A stretch of DNA of 64,000 nucleotides from Thraustochytrium sp. TN22 (lineage: Eukaryota; Sar; Bigyra; Thraustochytrida; Thraustochytriidae): the NCBI GenBank assembly GCA_013306675.1, contig JABLUY010000007.1, positions 62,001 to 126,000 on the forward strand, given 5' to 3'. The notes beneath the pieces were generated by a model that saw only the letters and a program-made list of their open reading frames with translations, searched no databases and was not told the DNA's origin. Made by a program: the position numbers and the translations under genes. Of this stretch, positions 1-11,100 are shown piece by piece (positions within the stretch are counted from its first letter, which is position 1; each line of letters begins with the position of its first letter).

Positions 1-1
1 A

Positions 2-3000
2 ACGCGCGAGTTCACGCAGTTCGTGCGTGACCTCGCGCAGATGCTCAACCAGGAGACCGGGCGCAGACTGCGGCGCGTCACCTTCACCACCGATGTTGGT
101 TGCGAATACCTCTTGCAGGGCAAGGCAACCATAACGTCTGCGTGGAATCTCGTGCAGCTGCTCACGCACATTGGCGTCACCAACAAACTCGCCTTCCAGC
201 ACTGCCGCGAGAACATGGGGGACGCCGTGGTCCGTGGCCTGAGCAAGGCCGACCTGCGCCGGCTCGCGAACGTTGCGCACTTCTCGCGCAAGCTGGTCAT
301 GACGCTTGGCCTGCAGCATCTCGCCGAGCACGTCATCACGGTTGGCACGCTGATCGAGGAGGAAAATGAGGACGAGTCAGAAGAAGTGGCCGGCCACGAT
401 GGCGCGTCCGGCCCGGACGGCAAGCCGCTCAGCTCCCGCTTCAGGAGCAAGGCGCGCGAGATCATCCGCAATAAGCGCGTCAAGGGCTTCAAAGACGCCA
501 ACGAACGGCTCAAGGCCATGGGCGCCTCGCGGGCCGCCGACCTAACGCAGCTCGCCGCCGAGGCGGGGAAGGCGGCCGCAGCGGCCGAGGCCACCGCCAG
601 CGCCGACGGTGCTGCGACCGATGAGCACCGCGGCCTGCTAGACAAGCCTAACAGCCGCAGTTTGCACGTCTTCAATGCGGCGCAGTCCTTTTTGCACCGC
701 ATGACCGCGGCGACAAAGTCCACGCACGACGTGCGGCTCGTGGTCGTCAAAATGTACGCACTGGCGTCCGCCTGCGCACTGGTGCGCGAGGGGCAGACCT
801 CGCTGACGCTGCGCAAGTTCGTCGACCTCGCGGGCGTGCAGCTGCTTAAGGGGGACGCATACATGGCCATGTGGTTGCTCGCCCGCAACGCCACCAATAA
901 CCGAGGGCTCGGCCAGGTGGGCGCCATGGACACGGCGCTACGCGACCTCGCGAGCACGGATCGACTGCGGCCTGCCGTGCTCACGCGCCTCTTGCTGCTC
1001 GTCTGGGCGCTGCTGTATCAGTCGCACAACCTGCAGGTCTTTGCGCACAATAAGGGCTTCACGCTCGTGCTGCGGCTGGTCGAGGCTTGTCTGGGTCGCG
1101 GCGAGGCGGTCTTCGCGGCGGCGGCAGACGAGATCCCGGAGAGTCGCCAGCACGCTTTCTTCGGCCTGCAGATCTTGCGCGTGGCGACCTTCTACGCCGC
1201 AAGCTCCCCGGCGCTCACCGCCGAGCTCGTGGAGCAGTCGCCGCACCTCCTGCGGTCGGCGCTCGCCTGGGCGCGCAGCCAGCACCTGCCCTCGCGCACG
1301 CGGTGCGCCGCAGCGTCCTTGCTGCTGCAAATGCCTCTGCCTGACGAGACGGCGGAGAAGACGGCCGTGGCGCTCATTCGCTGCTTCATGGACGAGGACG
1401 ACCCGACCTTCCGCATCTACGCGGGCCACACCTTCGAGTACATCCAGTTCTCCGCCATGGGCCACCAGCTCCTGCGCAAAGTGCACGTGCCGCGGCGCTT
1501 CCTCAAGGTCGCGGCGAACGTCTGCGATGCCATCGAGCGGACGCCCGCGCACCGCCGCACGTGCACCTGCCCTTTCGGCACGCGGCGCTCCAAGCTCTGC
1601 GATCGCTGCGCGACCTGCAATCTGGAGGCTGAGCTGCGAGCCTCGCTTGTGGCGCTGCTGCACCTCTCCAACAACCCGCAGAATCAGGTCGTGCTCTGCC
1701 GCGAGGGCCTGCACACCACATTGCGCATGGCGTGGATCTTCGAATCCAAGGAGAATCGCGCACTCGTGAGGACGCTGCTCACGCGCTGGGCTGCACACCC
1801 GAAGAACCGCGCGCAGCTCTACAAGCTCGAGTTGCGCGCGCGTCAGGCCATGACCGCGCACTTTATTCGGGCCGGCACCCACTTAAACGACGGCGGCGAC
1901 GACTCGCAGCAGCGCGGGGCGTCGAGCAAAGAGGTCGGGTCGCCCGCCGTGCGGCCCGACGTGCTCACGCACGACCAAAAGCGCGCCTTCATGGAGTGGT
2001 TTCTCCAGGTGCGGCACGAGAAGGAGGACGCGGGCGCGGAGGAGGACGCGGAGGAGGGCGAGGTTGCTGAAGAAGACGAGGTCGCGGTTGGCCCACAGCA
2101 CCAGCACGAGGAAGAGAGCCCACTCGGGCAGGGTCGACGCGGCAGCGGCAGGGGCGCCGGCGATGACCACGACCTCAACAATGACGTCGCAGGCCGCTCT
2201 GAAATTGACGCTGAGGCCGCGCGCGTGCGCAAGCCACCGCCGCGGCGGCGGCTTCCCTCCAAGGAGCCCCAGGCGCTGCGCAAGACAGCTTCGGAGGCGC
2301 AGGTCCTCTCGAGAGAGCAGCAGGTGCTGGAGCGCTTCTTTACGCCTAAACTCAACGCCAGCGAGAAGGCCGGCAAGCTGGCCAAGAAGAGCAAGCTGAA
2401 GGGCGGGCCTGGTCAGTTCTTGCAGGCGATGCGCGGGCCGCGTGCACGCATGTGGCAAGCACCACGCACCGACGGCTCGGCCCCGGACCCTTGGAAGCCG
2501 CTGGTCGCCTCGATCCGCAGCGATAGCGGCACGCGTACGGTGACGCTCCGGAACCAGTTCCCGCACGACCGACTGTTGTTTCGCGAGAAGCAAACATCTA
2601 CCATGCCGCTAACGCGCGAGGAGCGCGACATGATGGGCATGTGCAAGCTGTCACTCTTCCCGCACGTGGATGGTGCCGTCGTTTACCTGCGCATGGACAT
2701 GCAACCGCACATCATCCTCGGACCAGATGGCGCGAACGACGGTACGGTCTTTCTCTTTAAGCTCGGTGGGTCCCAAGTCTCGCTGCGAGGTGCCTCGACA
2801 GACCTGGAGGAAATCTTTGGTCTGCCGCGTCCGCCCGTGAGCCTCTTCGACGGCGATCTATGCTCTCTGCGCTTCGAAAACCCTGCGTACCGGGCGCTCG
2901 AGGTGTCACAGCTGGTCGACTTTGAGCTGCTGCCGCAAAGCGTGCGCGCGCCGCACCCGAGTGGGTATGCCAAGGTCGATGATGAGCTGGCTCGTGACAC

Positions 3001-4951
3001 GGACTTCCCACTCCTTGTGCACAAGCGGCTGCCGACGCGCAAGTTCAGCACAGCGAGCGTCCAGAAGTTGCAGTCGCTGTTTAGCTTCAAGGCCCATCGC
3101 TCCTCGCTACAAAGCTTCCTGAACCTGGACCTAGAGTCGGTCTTCTACACGCGCAAGCTGGAGTCCGACAGCCGTTCGCTCTTCTCGGGTGGCGAGGAGC
3201 TGGCCACGCGCACCTTCACCAAGGACTGGGCGGCGCTCATGCAGCGCAAGGGCTTCAAGTCGTACATCCAGAGCATCGCGGTGCGCGACAGTACCGACAA
3301 GGGCAACATGGATGCCAACGTGCCGGCGATCCTAGCAAAGATCCGCATGTTCCTGCAGCAGAACTACAACACGGTCTGCGCACTGTACCGGTTCTACTCG
3401 GCCGCAAGCATGGTGCGCGGTACAGGCATGTGCCAGACACAGACTGAGGACCCCCGCGCGCGCGCCGTTGACGTGAGTCTACTTGACTGCATCGCGGAGG
3501 AGGGCTTGCTTCAATTCGCCAAGGACGCGCACTTCTTGAGCCGCCAGCCAGGGTCGGCGCTGTCCAAGGAGGGCCTCAGGCGGCTCGCGGGAAACATCTT
3601 CGCGCGCGGCATTCAGCAAAAGGATCTCACGCGTGCGCAGCGCCTGTGTGCGAAGCGCTGCAAAGCGTATCACTTTGGTCGCAACCGGGCTGTCCACCGC
3701 TTCGGATTTCTGGAATTCATCGTGCGCGCGGCGGACTTCAAGTACTTCAAGGAGGACGTTGGTGCCACGAACCGTAGCATGGTCACGGCGCTCACGCGCA
3801 TGTTCCGCGAGAACCTGGAGCCGCTCATCGCCAGCGAGAAGGTCATCGACGCGGACGACTATCGACGCACACGGCTCTACAAGGTGCACATCAACGACCT
3901 GCTCAAGGAGCACGAGTCGCAGCTGCAGTACCTCTTCAACGTGCACGCGGGGACCTCGCGCGACACGCGCGCCTGGGGCGGCCTCTCCGGGCGACGCATG
4001 ACCTTACCCGAGTGGTGCGGTCTCGTGCAGTCGCTTGGGCTCTTCTCGCCTTGGCTCACAATCCGCGAGGCGGCCATCATCTTCAAGCAGTCCATCTTCG
4101 AGGTGGCCGACACGGCGCAGGACTGGGAGCGCGGCCTTACGCTAAGCTACACGGGTTTCGTGGAGGCCTTTTGCCGCCTGGCAGATGCCTTCTACCTGCC
4201 GACAGACTTGATGCTCGCAAAGCTGCACCTGCCAGACGTCAAGAGCTACTACAAGTTCGTTGGCCGCCTCGGCATGTGGGACGTTGTTTTTGCTACGGGC
4301 CAACAGATGTTCCGCGAGTGCGTAAACGACTTTACCGTCCTCGGACGCTGGTACGGCTATCCTGGAGTGCCCATCGTGCAGCTGCATCACAAGCTGCGCA
4401 AGCTTCTCGATCTGGCGGTTGTGCAGTCGTCGCCGACGGCCGAGCTCTTCACGGAAGCTCGATTCTGGCTGGTTCATGTCTCTGAAGAGGGTGACTGGAC
4501 CGACGACCATCAGTTCGAGCGGTGCGTCGCAGCTCGGCTCTTTGCGAAGCTTCACCCGGACGCGCTCGAGAAGATTGACGCCAGTGGCGATGCCGACGAC
4601 AACGATGCCGCCACCACCACCACCGCTGTCGGCCTGGGCGACGACACTGATGGCGGGAATGTAGCCGTGCCCGCCAAGGTGGCGGCTGCCTTTGCCGCCG
4701 CCGATCCTGCGGAGCAGCTCCGTTGCCTGCAGGTGGCACGCCTACCGTGCGACTTTATTCGTCAAGTCTTTCAGCAAAAGTGCGACGATGACGCCCTGCT
4801 GCGCAATTTTCTCGACTACGTCGCATCTTCTGACTTCACGCAGCACGCGCTGCGCGACATTACTCCCAAGTATTCCCTGCAAGACGTTTGTGCGCTGGAT
4901 CTCGCACTCTCTGAGAGTATCGACACGTACCTCTCCGCAGTATCCCCATGA
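2..4951 (+). CDS. Large ARM-like helical protein, 5' end outside window
   Basis: The reading frame is open from base 2, so the gene starts left of the window; about 1,650 codons are present and it ends with TGA at 4949-4951. I do not recognise the family. The protein is mostly alpha-helical, and residues around 230-620 read like irregular armadillo/HEAT-type helical pairs. Within that part (about 1545-1625) is a Cys cluster reading CTCPFGTRRSKLCDRCATCN, which could bind zinc. An acidic, low-complexity linker follows (2020-2330), then a second conserved-looking region (2500-4450) rich in aromatic residues. There is no signal peptide in what is visible and no membrane segment. Codon use has high GC at third positions throughout, as in the other genes here. 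A scaffold role is plausible from the helical repeats but is inference only. Confidence 0.8.
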   Translation, partial: TREFTQFVRDLAQMLNQETGRRLRRVTFTTDVGCEYLLQGKATITSAWNLVQLLTHIGVTNKLAFQHCRENMGDAVVRGLSKADLRRLANVAHFSRKLVMTLGLQHLAEHVITVGTLIEEENEDESEEVAGHDGASGPDGKPLSSRFRSKAREIIRNKRVKGFKDANERLKAMGASRAADLTQLAAEAGKAAAAAEATASADGAATDEHRGLLDKPNSRSLHVFNAAQSFLHRMTAATKSTHDVRLVVVKMYALASACALVREGQTSLTLRKFVDLAGVQLLKGDAYMAMWLLARNATNNRGLGQVGAMDTALRDLASTDRLRPAVLTRLLLLVWALLYQSHNLQVFAHNKGFTLVLRLVEACLGRGEAVFAAAADEIPESRQHAFFGLQILRVATFYAASSPALTAELVEQSPHLLRSALAWARSQHLPSRTRCAAASLLLQMPLPDETAEKTAVALIRCFMDEDDPTFRIYAGHTFEYIQFSAMGHQLLRKVHVPRRFLKVAANVCDAIERTPAHRRTCTCPFGTRRSKLCDRCATCNLEAELRASLVALLHLSNNPQNQVVLCREGLHTTLRMAWIFESKENRALVRTLLTRWAAHPKNRAQLYKLELRARQAMTAHFIRAGTHLNDGGDDSQQRGASSKEVGSPAVRPDVLTHDQKRAFMEWFLQVRHEKEDAGAEEDAEEGEVAEEDEVAVGPQHQHEEESPLGQGRRGSGRGAGDDHDLNNDVAGRSEIDAEAARVRKPPPRRRLPSKEPQALRKTASEAQVLSREQQVLERFFTPKLNASEKAGKLAKKSKLKGGPGQFLQAMRGPRARMWQAPRTDGSAPDPWKPLVASIRSDSGTRTVTLRNQFPHDRLLFREKQTSTMPLTREERDMMGMCKLSLFPHVDGAVVYLRMDMQPHIILGPDGANDGTVFLFKLGGSQVSLRGASTDLEEIFGLPRPPVSLFDGDLCSLRFENPAYRALEVSQLVDFELLPQSVRAPHPSGYAKVDDELARDTDFPLLVHKRLPTRKFSTASVQKLQSLFSFKAHRSSLQSFLNLDLESVFYTRKLESDSRSLFSGGEELATRTFTKDWAALMQRKGFKSYIQSIAVRDSTDKGNMDANVPAILAKIRMFLQQNYNTVCALYRFYSAASMVRGTGMCQTQTEDPRARAVDVSLLDCIAEEGLLQFAKDAHFLSRQPGSALSKEGLRRLAGNIFARGIQQKDLTRAQRLCAKRCKAYHFGRNRAVHRFGFLEFIVRAADFKYFKEDVGATNRSMVTALTRMFRENLEPLIASEKVIDADDYRRTRLYKVHINDLLKEHESQLQYLFNVHAGTSRDTRAWGGLSGRRMTLPEWCGLVQSLGLFSPWLTIREAAIIFKQSIFEVADTAQDWERGLTLSYTGFVEAFCRLADAFYLPTDLMLAKLHLPDVKSYYKFVGRLGMWDVVFATGQQMFRECVNDFTVLGRWYGYPGVPIVQLHHKLRKLLDLAVVQSSPTAELFTEARFWLVHVSEEGDWTDDHQFERCVAARLFAKLHPDALEKIDASGDADDNDAATTTTAVGLGDDTDGGNVAVPAKVAAAFAAADPAEQLRCLQVARLPCDFIRQVFQQKCDDDALLRNFLDYVASSDFTQHALRDITPKYSLQDVCALDLALSESIDTYLSAVSP

Positions 4952-5658
4952 TACCACCAATCATATCGTTTGAAGAAAAGCAGACATGAGGAGAGGAGAG
5001 AACAGAGAGAAAGAAACATCATGATGATCAAATAGAAAGCGCATCCAAACAACCGAGACATGCGTCCAGCTGCGTTCATCTGAGAATGACAGGACAACAA
5101 GAAGAGATCGTGCAACCATGCGACCCGACGAAACCGCGCAGCGATCCTTGCGCACGTCTATGTTGGCCACAAAAGGTACCTGTTTTCACAGGTTGCGCAT
5201 CAAGCCCCCACGACGATCTTTGATGATCTCCTTTTGATCTGGTCCTTGTATTCCGCGGTGCCGAGTCGCGAATCAGGGATCTCAAGTTGTTTTGGAGCAA
5301 CGAGCAGAGAAACGTTGCTCACCTTGCGCCCATTCCAAAGATTGGGTAGAGTGGCCAACCCAGCTCACCCCGACCGGCGCTCCGCTGCTCCTTTTCTCGG
5401 GTGAAACCCCGCTCAGACGAGGGACCTTTTGCTCGCGTCTTATCAACGGATCTGCGTCCAAGTTCTAACTTAGCTACTTAGGTTCTCCTGATCCTTATAC
5501 GTGCGTCACGGCGACACCACGCAGCAACGCGCAGGGGACACAGACGCCGGGGCCGTGGAGTCTGCGGCTAGCGAGCCATACGACTGCGGCTACGCGGACA
5601 AGGCAGGCCTGTTACGCGGCGTGCTGGGCGTGCTGGGCGTGCTGGGCGGGCGGTCGCG
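4952..5658. other. Intergenic, no gene seen
   Basis: Lower GC than the flanking genes. It contains the 3' region of the ARM-like gene and the upstream region of the coiled-coil gene. Three tandem copies of a 10-base GC-rich unit (gtgctgggcg) lie at about 5620-5650, just before the next start codon. No RNA gene or convincing open frame is visible. Confidence 0.5.
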
Positions 5659-8022
5659 ATGCAAGAAGACGGAGAGCGGCCGCCGAACTCGACCGCAGCG
5701 GCGGCGAACGTCGAAGTGGAGACGAAGAATGAGGTTGCGGGAGACGGCGACACGGAGACCGCAGGGAATGACTTTCAATCGGTGCGGCTGAACAAGGCGG
5801 ACCCGAGCAGGGCGAGCTTTAAGCTTGCTGCGAGCGGAAGCGCCTACCAATCCATGCGGAAGCGAGGGCGCACGCAGAGCGCAGAGGCCGAGCGGCAGTC
5901 TGCGACAGCCAGCAAAGGCGCGGAGCTCGCTGACCTGAGCGACGGGGTCGATCTTGCGCGGCGGTACTCATTTGAAGCCGAATCGAATACGACTCGGGCC
6001 TCCTTTACACGTCCAGGCGGCTCCGCGGCGGTGGACGACTCCGAGACGAGTGGGCCGTCCGCGGCGCCCACTCGCGAGGTCATGCGAGCGGCGTCGCCCT
6101 TTGAGCTGAGTGGGGGTCAAGCGGACGGGGAAAACCTTGGGTTCGAGCTGATCGACACGAGCCGGCTCGCCGGGTGCCTGCGGCGAACCGGGACTCGAAT
6201 TGATCAGCACGCCACACGTTTAGACCGCGTGGAGCGTCTCATTGACCAATTCCCGGTGGATTATGTGACGGCCGAGCAGGTCGCCGAGGGCCAGGACCGG
6301 GTCGAGCTGCTCATGAGTAAAATGAATGGCATGCTGGACGATGTGGAGCGGTCGCAGCGCGTGGAGCTGGCGAAGCTAAGCGGCGACATCACTGACACGG
6401 TTGCCGCGATGGGTTCGCTCGAGGCAGAGCTACTCAAGCTGGAGAGCACGCAAAAGTCGATGGTCAAGTCGCTGGATGAGGTGCAGCGGCAGCTCGCGCA
6501 GCGCGCGCACGTGGAAGACTTGCGCGCGGTGCGTCTGCAGCTGGAAACGCTCGTACCCATGGAGCACTTTGCTGAGGTCCAGCTGCAGGCCAAGGCCGCT
6601 GCGAGCCGCGAGGACTTGCAGAGCGCCCTGGCTGCCCTTGAGAAGAAGTACGCACCTGAAAAAGCGGAGAAGCAACTCACCATCGTGCGCGAGAACGTCG
6701 CGGCGCAGATTGGAAGCATGCAGGCCGAGGTGAAGCGGCTCGCGTCCAAGGATGCCGTGGAAGTGGCACATGAGCTGGCCGAGGAGGCGCGCGCCAGGGC
6801 CGCGGAGGCCGATGGCACAGCGCAGAGCGCACGGCGGGCGCTGGACGCCCTCCTGCAGCGCATGGACTCGCTGGACCACTCGCTGGCTCAGTCGCTGAGC
6901 AAGCAGCAGGAGGAGGTGCAGGCCGCCCTAGGCAAGGCGGACGGCAGCGGGAAAATGGCGAGCGGGAGTGAAAAGCGCGGCGGCCTCGGGGCGCGGGGCG
7001 CGCTGCTTCCGGAGAGCGCGCTGGGTGAGCTGGCGTCGCGCCTCGCCGGAGCCGAGGCCAGCGCTGCGCGGGTGCAAGATCAAGTGGAAGCTCTCAGTGA
7101 TAGCGTCTCCCTGAACGCGCGCTCCCTCGAGGGCCAGAGCAAGGCGTGGGCTGAGCTGACCGACGAGGTGAACAAAAAGCTATCCATGCAGGACTGGCGG
7201 CAGATTGAGGCGGAGCTAGAGGACGTTTACGCGACGAAGGCGTTGATTTCGGAAATCGTGGATCCGCTGGTGACCAAGGTGAACCAGATCGTGGCCAAGC
7301 TGATCGAGGTCGACGAGGACCTGGCCACCAAGGCGGAGAGCCAGACCGTGGTGGAGAATCGGGAGCACATCCAAGACCTTTTCCGGGTCTTGCACGACCA
7401 GATGTCGCGCACCAGTGGCAAGACCGTGGCGTCTGCGTACGCGCCTCCGCCAGGTGCAGCCCCAGGACCCGCCTTGGTGCCGCAGGCGCCAGCCGCCGTG
7501 TCGATTGGGGAGTCGGAGCTTCTTGCGGGAGGTGGCGTTGGCATTGACGGCACTGGAGGCGTCGTCGGCAGCTCGGATGACCGACTGCATGGACTCCAAA
7601 AGGAAGTGGCTCAGCAGGCGAAACAGATTCGCGAGTTGCGCGACGCGCATGCGCGCGGTGGTCCACGGGGCGAGCCGAACTTGGTCCTTCAGGAGAAGGT
7701 GGCGCAGCAGGAGGAAGAGCTCGCCTCGCTTCGCGCAGCGCTGGAGGACATGCGACAGCTGTTCGTCGTGCTGCAGGATGACGACAGGCTCGGCGCTCGA
7801 GCCAGGATGGAGCTCGCGGAGCGCCCGGTCACAACGACCGTATTACGGGAGGTCTCACAGCCCCTCGCGCCGCGGCGGCCGGATGACAAGACCGGATCAG
7901 GCGCAGCGAGAGGCAGCCCTCGTGTGAGGAGCATGACGACCTCATCAGACAAGCAGCGTTGGGAGCAGCCGGAGAAGGAACGATGGCTTGCGGAGACGCG
8001 CGCAAGGACTCCAGAGCCGTAA
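5659..8022 (+). CDS. Coiled-coil protein of unknown function
   Basis: A 787-residue protein not recognised as a named family. Residues 1-175 are polar, Ser/Ala-rich and probably disordered. Residues about 175-420 form a long heptad-rich coiled coil with many Leu/Ala/Glu/Arg. Further coiled segments lie near 450-590 (with a conserved-looking stretch DWRQIEAELEDVYATKALI) and 640-700. A Gly/Pro/Ala linker (about 590-640) separates the last two. The C terminus (720-787) is basic and Ser/Thr-rich. There is no signal peptide or membrane segment. The start is the first ATG in the open frame, and the upstream frame carries no other ATG. It converges with the ankyrin/WD40 gene, with only 152 bases between the stops. 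A cytoskeletal, basal-body or golgin-like structural role is possible but cannot be chosen from sequence. Confidence 0.82.
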   Translation: MQEDGERPPNSTAAAANVEVETKNEVAGDGDTETAGNDFQSVRLNKADPSRASFKLAASGSAYQSMRKRGRTQSAEAERQSATASKGAELADLSDGVDLARRYSFEAESNTTRASFTRPGGSAAVDDSETSGPSAAPTREVMRAASPFELSGGQADGENLGFELIDTSRLAGCLRRTGTRIDQHATRLDRVERLIDQFPVDYVTAEQVAEGQDRVELLMSKMNGMLDDVERSQRVELAKLSGDITDTVAAMGSLEAELLKLESTQKSMVKSLDEVQRQLAQRAHVEDLRAVRLQLETLVPMEHFAEVQLQAKAAASREDLQSALAALEKKYAPEKAEKQLTIVRENVAAQIGSMQAEVKRLASKDAVEVAHELAEEARARAAEADGTAQSARRALDALLQRMDSLDHSLAQSLSKQQEEVQAALGKADGSGKMASGSEKRGGLGARGALLPESALGELASRLAGAEASAARVQDQVEALSDSVSLNARSLEGQSKAWAELTDEVNKKLSMQDWRQIEAELEDVYATKALISEIVDPLVTKVNQIVAKLIEVDEDLATKAESQTVVENREHIQDLFRVLHDQMSRTSGKTVASAYAPPPGAAPGPALVPQAPAAVSIGESELLAGGGVGIDGTGGVVGSSDDRLHGLQKEVAQQAKQIRELRDAHARGGPRGEPNLVLQEKVAQQEEELASLRAALEDMRQLFVVLQDDDRLGARARMELAERPVTTTVLREVSQPLAPRRPDDKTGSGAARGSPRVRSMTTSSDKQRWEQPEKERWLAETRARTPEP

Positions 8023-8174
8023 TGGCAGACAGGCGAGGCGAGGCGTGGCGAGGGAGGCGTGCTACGCGGTAATAATGTACAAAATTGTGTTTTGTGTTTT
8101 GTGTTTTGTTTTGGTCCCACCGGACGAAACTTTGGGAAAAGGAGAACAAACGCTGGCACGTGCCACGTAACACA

Positions 8175-11100
8175 TCAAATGTACTGCCAGGCGTCAGAGG
8201 TGGTATGTTTCCAGGTACGTACGGTGCCGTCCTCGCTGCAAGTAGCCAGGGTGTCCTGCGAAGAGTTCCAGGCGGCGTGAAAGACTGGGCCGTTGTGGCC
8301 ACGGAGCTTGGCCAGGAGGCCACCTGACTCGATGTCCCAAATGTGCACCTTGGCGTCCTCGGAGCCAGAAAAGACGAGCGCTTCGCGAGGGCCAAAGACA
8401 GAACGCACAAAATTGAGGGAGCTGTTCTGGTAACCGCGGAACTTGCGAATGGACTTGCCCATGCGGACGTCCCAGAGGCGCACGGAGCTGTCCTTGGAGC
8501 TGGTGAGGAGCTGCAGGCCATCCCGCGAGACGTCGACCGAGGTGACCTCGCAGACGAGCGGCGGCAGCGTGCGCACGCAGACGCCCGAGACGGTATCCCA
8601 AAATTTGATGGTGGCGTCCTTGGAGACGCTAATGACGAGGTTGCCGACGGGGTTGAAGGCAACCTGCGAGACGGCCGCAGCGTGGCCGGTGAAGGTGCGC
8701 ACGAGCTGGTTGGTATGGGCGTTAACAAGGCGCACGGTCTTATCGTAGCCAGCCGTGGCGATGTGCTCCTGGTCGTTCTGGAAAGCGACCGTGTAGATGT
8801 CACCCTTGTGGCCGGTGTCAATGAAGTGGTCCGTGGATGCGTGGTCGTGCAGACGGCCGAGCGGCTCGGAAGTGGCCTGCCAGTGGCGCGCGCGCAGCGG
8901 ACCCTCGCTGCGCGCCGCCTTGCTGCTCACAAAAGACTCCGGCGCTTCGATGCCCAAATCCTCCATGCAGGCCCAGGTGTCCCACATGCGTACCGTGCTG
9001 TCGCCCGAGGCGCTGACGAGGAAGCGGCCGGTCTGGTCCGAGGCCATGTCCCAGACGCGGGACTTGTGGCCGCGTATGACGACCTCCGGGCCGCGCTGGC
9101 GGTACTGGCGCACGGAATGCGGGTGGACGACGTCGCCGCGGCCCGCGGCGGCGTCGCGCGCGGGCTCGGCGAAGTCCTCTTCGAGAAGGTCGTCGTCGTC
9201 GTCGTCGTCATCGTCGTCGTCCTCGGCATCGCTGGCGTCAAAAGCCTCGTCGCGAACGCGCCAGAGCATGATGGAGCAGTCGCTGGAGCCGGAGGCGACA
9301 AGGCGGCCGTCACGGCCAAGAAAGGTAACACATTTGACGTTGTGCGTGTGGCCCACGAAGGTGTTGGTGAGTGTCTGCGGCACGGCAACGCGCTGAAAGT
9401 CCTCGAGGAGTGTCTCGATCTTGGGCGTGACGTTGGAGCTGCCCGCGCTGGAGGAGAACTCGAGCTGGTAGGCAACCGCCTGCTGCAGCATGTAAACCAG
9501 GCGACGCTTGGCGACGTAGGCCTGGCGCGAACCGAGCGCGGCCTCGTCGCTGTTAGCGCTCGTGGCCACCATGGACTTGAAGTCCTCGGCGAGCTTGTCG
9601 CGCGCCGACGCGACGTCCCAGTCGCGAAAGGCGGCGGCGTCGTGCACCGACCTGCACGTGAGGAGGTAGCAAAGGTCGCGGAATTCGTTGCTGTTGGCCT
9701 CCGGCTTGCCCTGCGCCTCCAGCGGCTTGAGGCGCTTGGACAAGAAGGAGAAGGCGCGCTCGTTCTCGCCGCGCGAAACGAGCTCCAGGTACTCCTGCCG
9801 GTAGAGCACGTAGAGGAAGCGACGGTAATTGCGGCGCAGGAGCTTCTTGAGCTGCTGCACGTCGTAGTGGTGGATGGCCGCCCAGTCTCCGGCGCTGATG
9901 AGGTTGCACACGTGCTGGGCGCGTTCATTCATCTCGCTGCGCTTGCGCAGCTTGATCTGCGTCTCGTCTTGCAACGTAAGGGCAGAAGCCATGAGGTTCT
10001 CCTCCTGGAGGTACATGCCGATCATGCGCAGGATGTCGTCCTTGACGCGCGGCTCATCGGGATCGAATACCTGGTTGGGGTCATAAAAGCGCTCTGGCTT
10101 GCTGGAGCCGTGTGCGCGCCGCGAACGCGTCACGCCGTCATCGCGGTCCGCGTGGCGCAACGATCCTGCCGCGGAGATGGTGGTGGCTCGCGCGGACCGC
10201 TGTGAGGCAACCTCGCCATTGGACGCGGATGCGGCGGGCGCCTGCGGCGCCTCGACCGCGGACCTGCCGTCGGCCAGGACGGTGTCCCGCGCCGTGGCCC
10301 AGCTGGAGCTGTGGCTGCGGGAGCCGCTCCCCTCACCGCCGATGAGGTCAAAGGGCGAGCGCCGAAGCTGCGCGTCGACGGCGTGGAAGGCCGCTGCCGG
10401 GGTTGGCGAGCAGGCCGCGTCAATAGAGGTGGGACGCGTCAGCGTCTGTGCGGGGTCCGGATGCAGCGGCGGCACGGAGGCACGCGTCGCGACGGCGCCA
10501 GCATCGGCGCTGCAGTCCTCGGCGGCGGCGGCGGCGGCGGTGGCGGTGGCGGTGGCGGTGGCTGGCGGGCCAGAGGGCGCCACAGACGCCGGCGTGGAGG
10601 TGCGCACGAGCGCGTCGGCCGGGTCCACGGCGAGCGAGGCCTCGTAGAGCGGCTGGCCGGAAGCATCGAGCGGCGGGCGGAAGATCTTGCCGCAGAGTGT
10701 GCACGGGCAAGTCTCGCGAAATTTGATCTTGAGCGCGTCCTGGGGCAGGTGCAGGCCGGTGCAAAAGGCGAGGAAACGCACGACGTCGTCGTGGCAGGCG
10801 AGCGAGGCGAGGCGGCGCGCTTCCTCGATCTCGGACGCGATGGTGTCTTGCAGCGCGCGCGCGCGGTCCGAGCTGGCGAGGGCGGCGGCCCCAAGGCGGT
10901 GCGCGAGGAGCACATGAAGCGCGACCATGTGGCCGTTGCTGGCGGCGAGCAGAATCGCGGAGCGGTGGTTGGCCGGCTTGGGCGCGGAGCGACGCCCCTG
11001 CCAAGGCTCGAGTGTGGCACCGCGCAACAGGAGCTCGCGCACGAAGGCGACGTGTCCGAGGGCGCCGGCGATCTGCAGGCTGGTGAGCGTGTGTTGGTCG

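Noticed and set aside
8343-10205. 620-codon open frame antisense to the WD40 region
   Set aside because: High GC removes stop codons from the opposite strand of real genes. The sense frame has clear LisH and WD40 repeats, while this one has no recognisable feature. The same applies to antisense frames at 34827-36929, 40310-42343, 53138-54277, 56754-58181 and 60830-63343.
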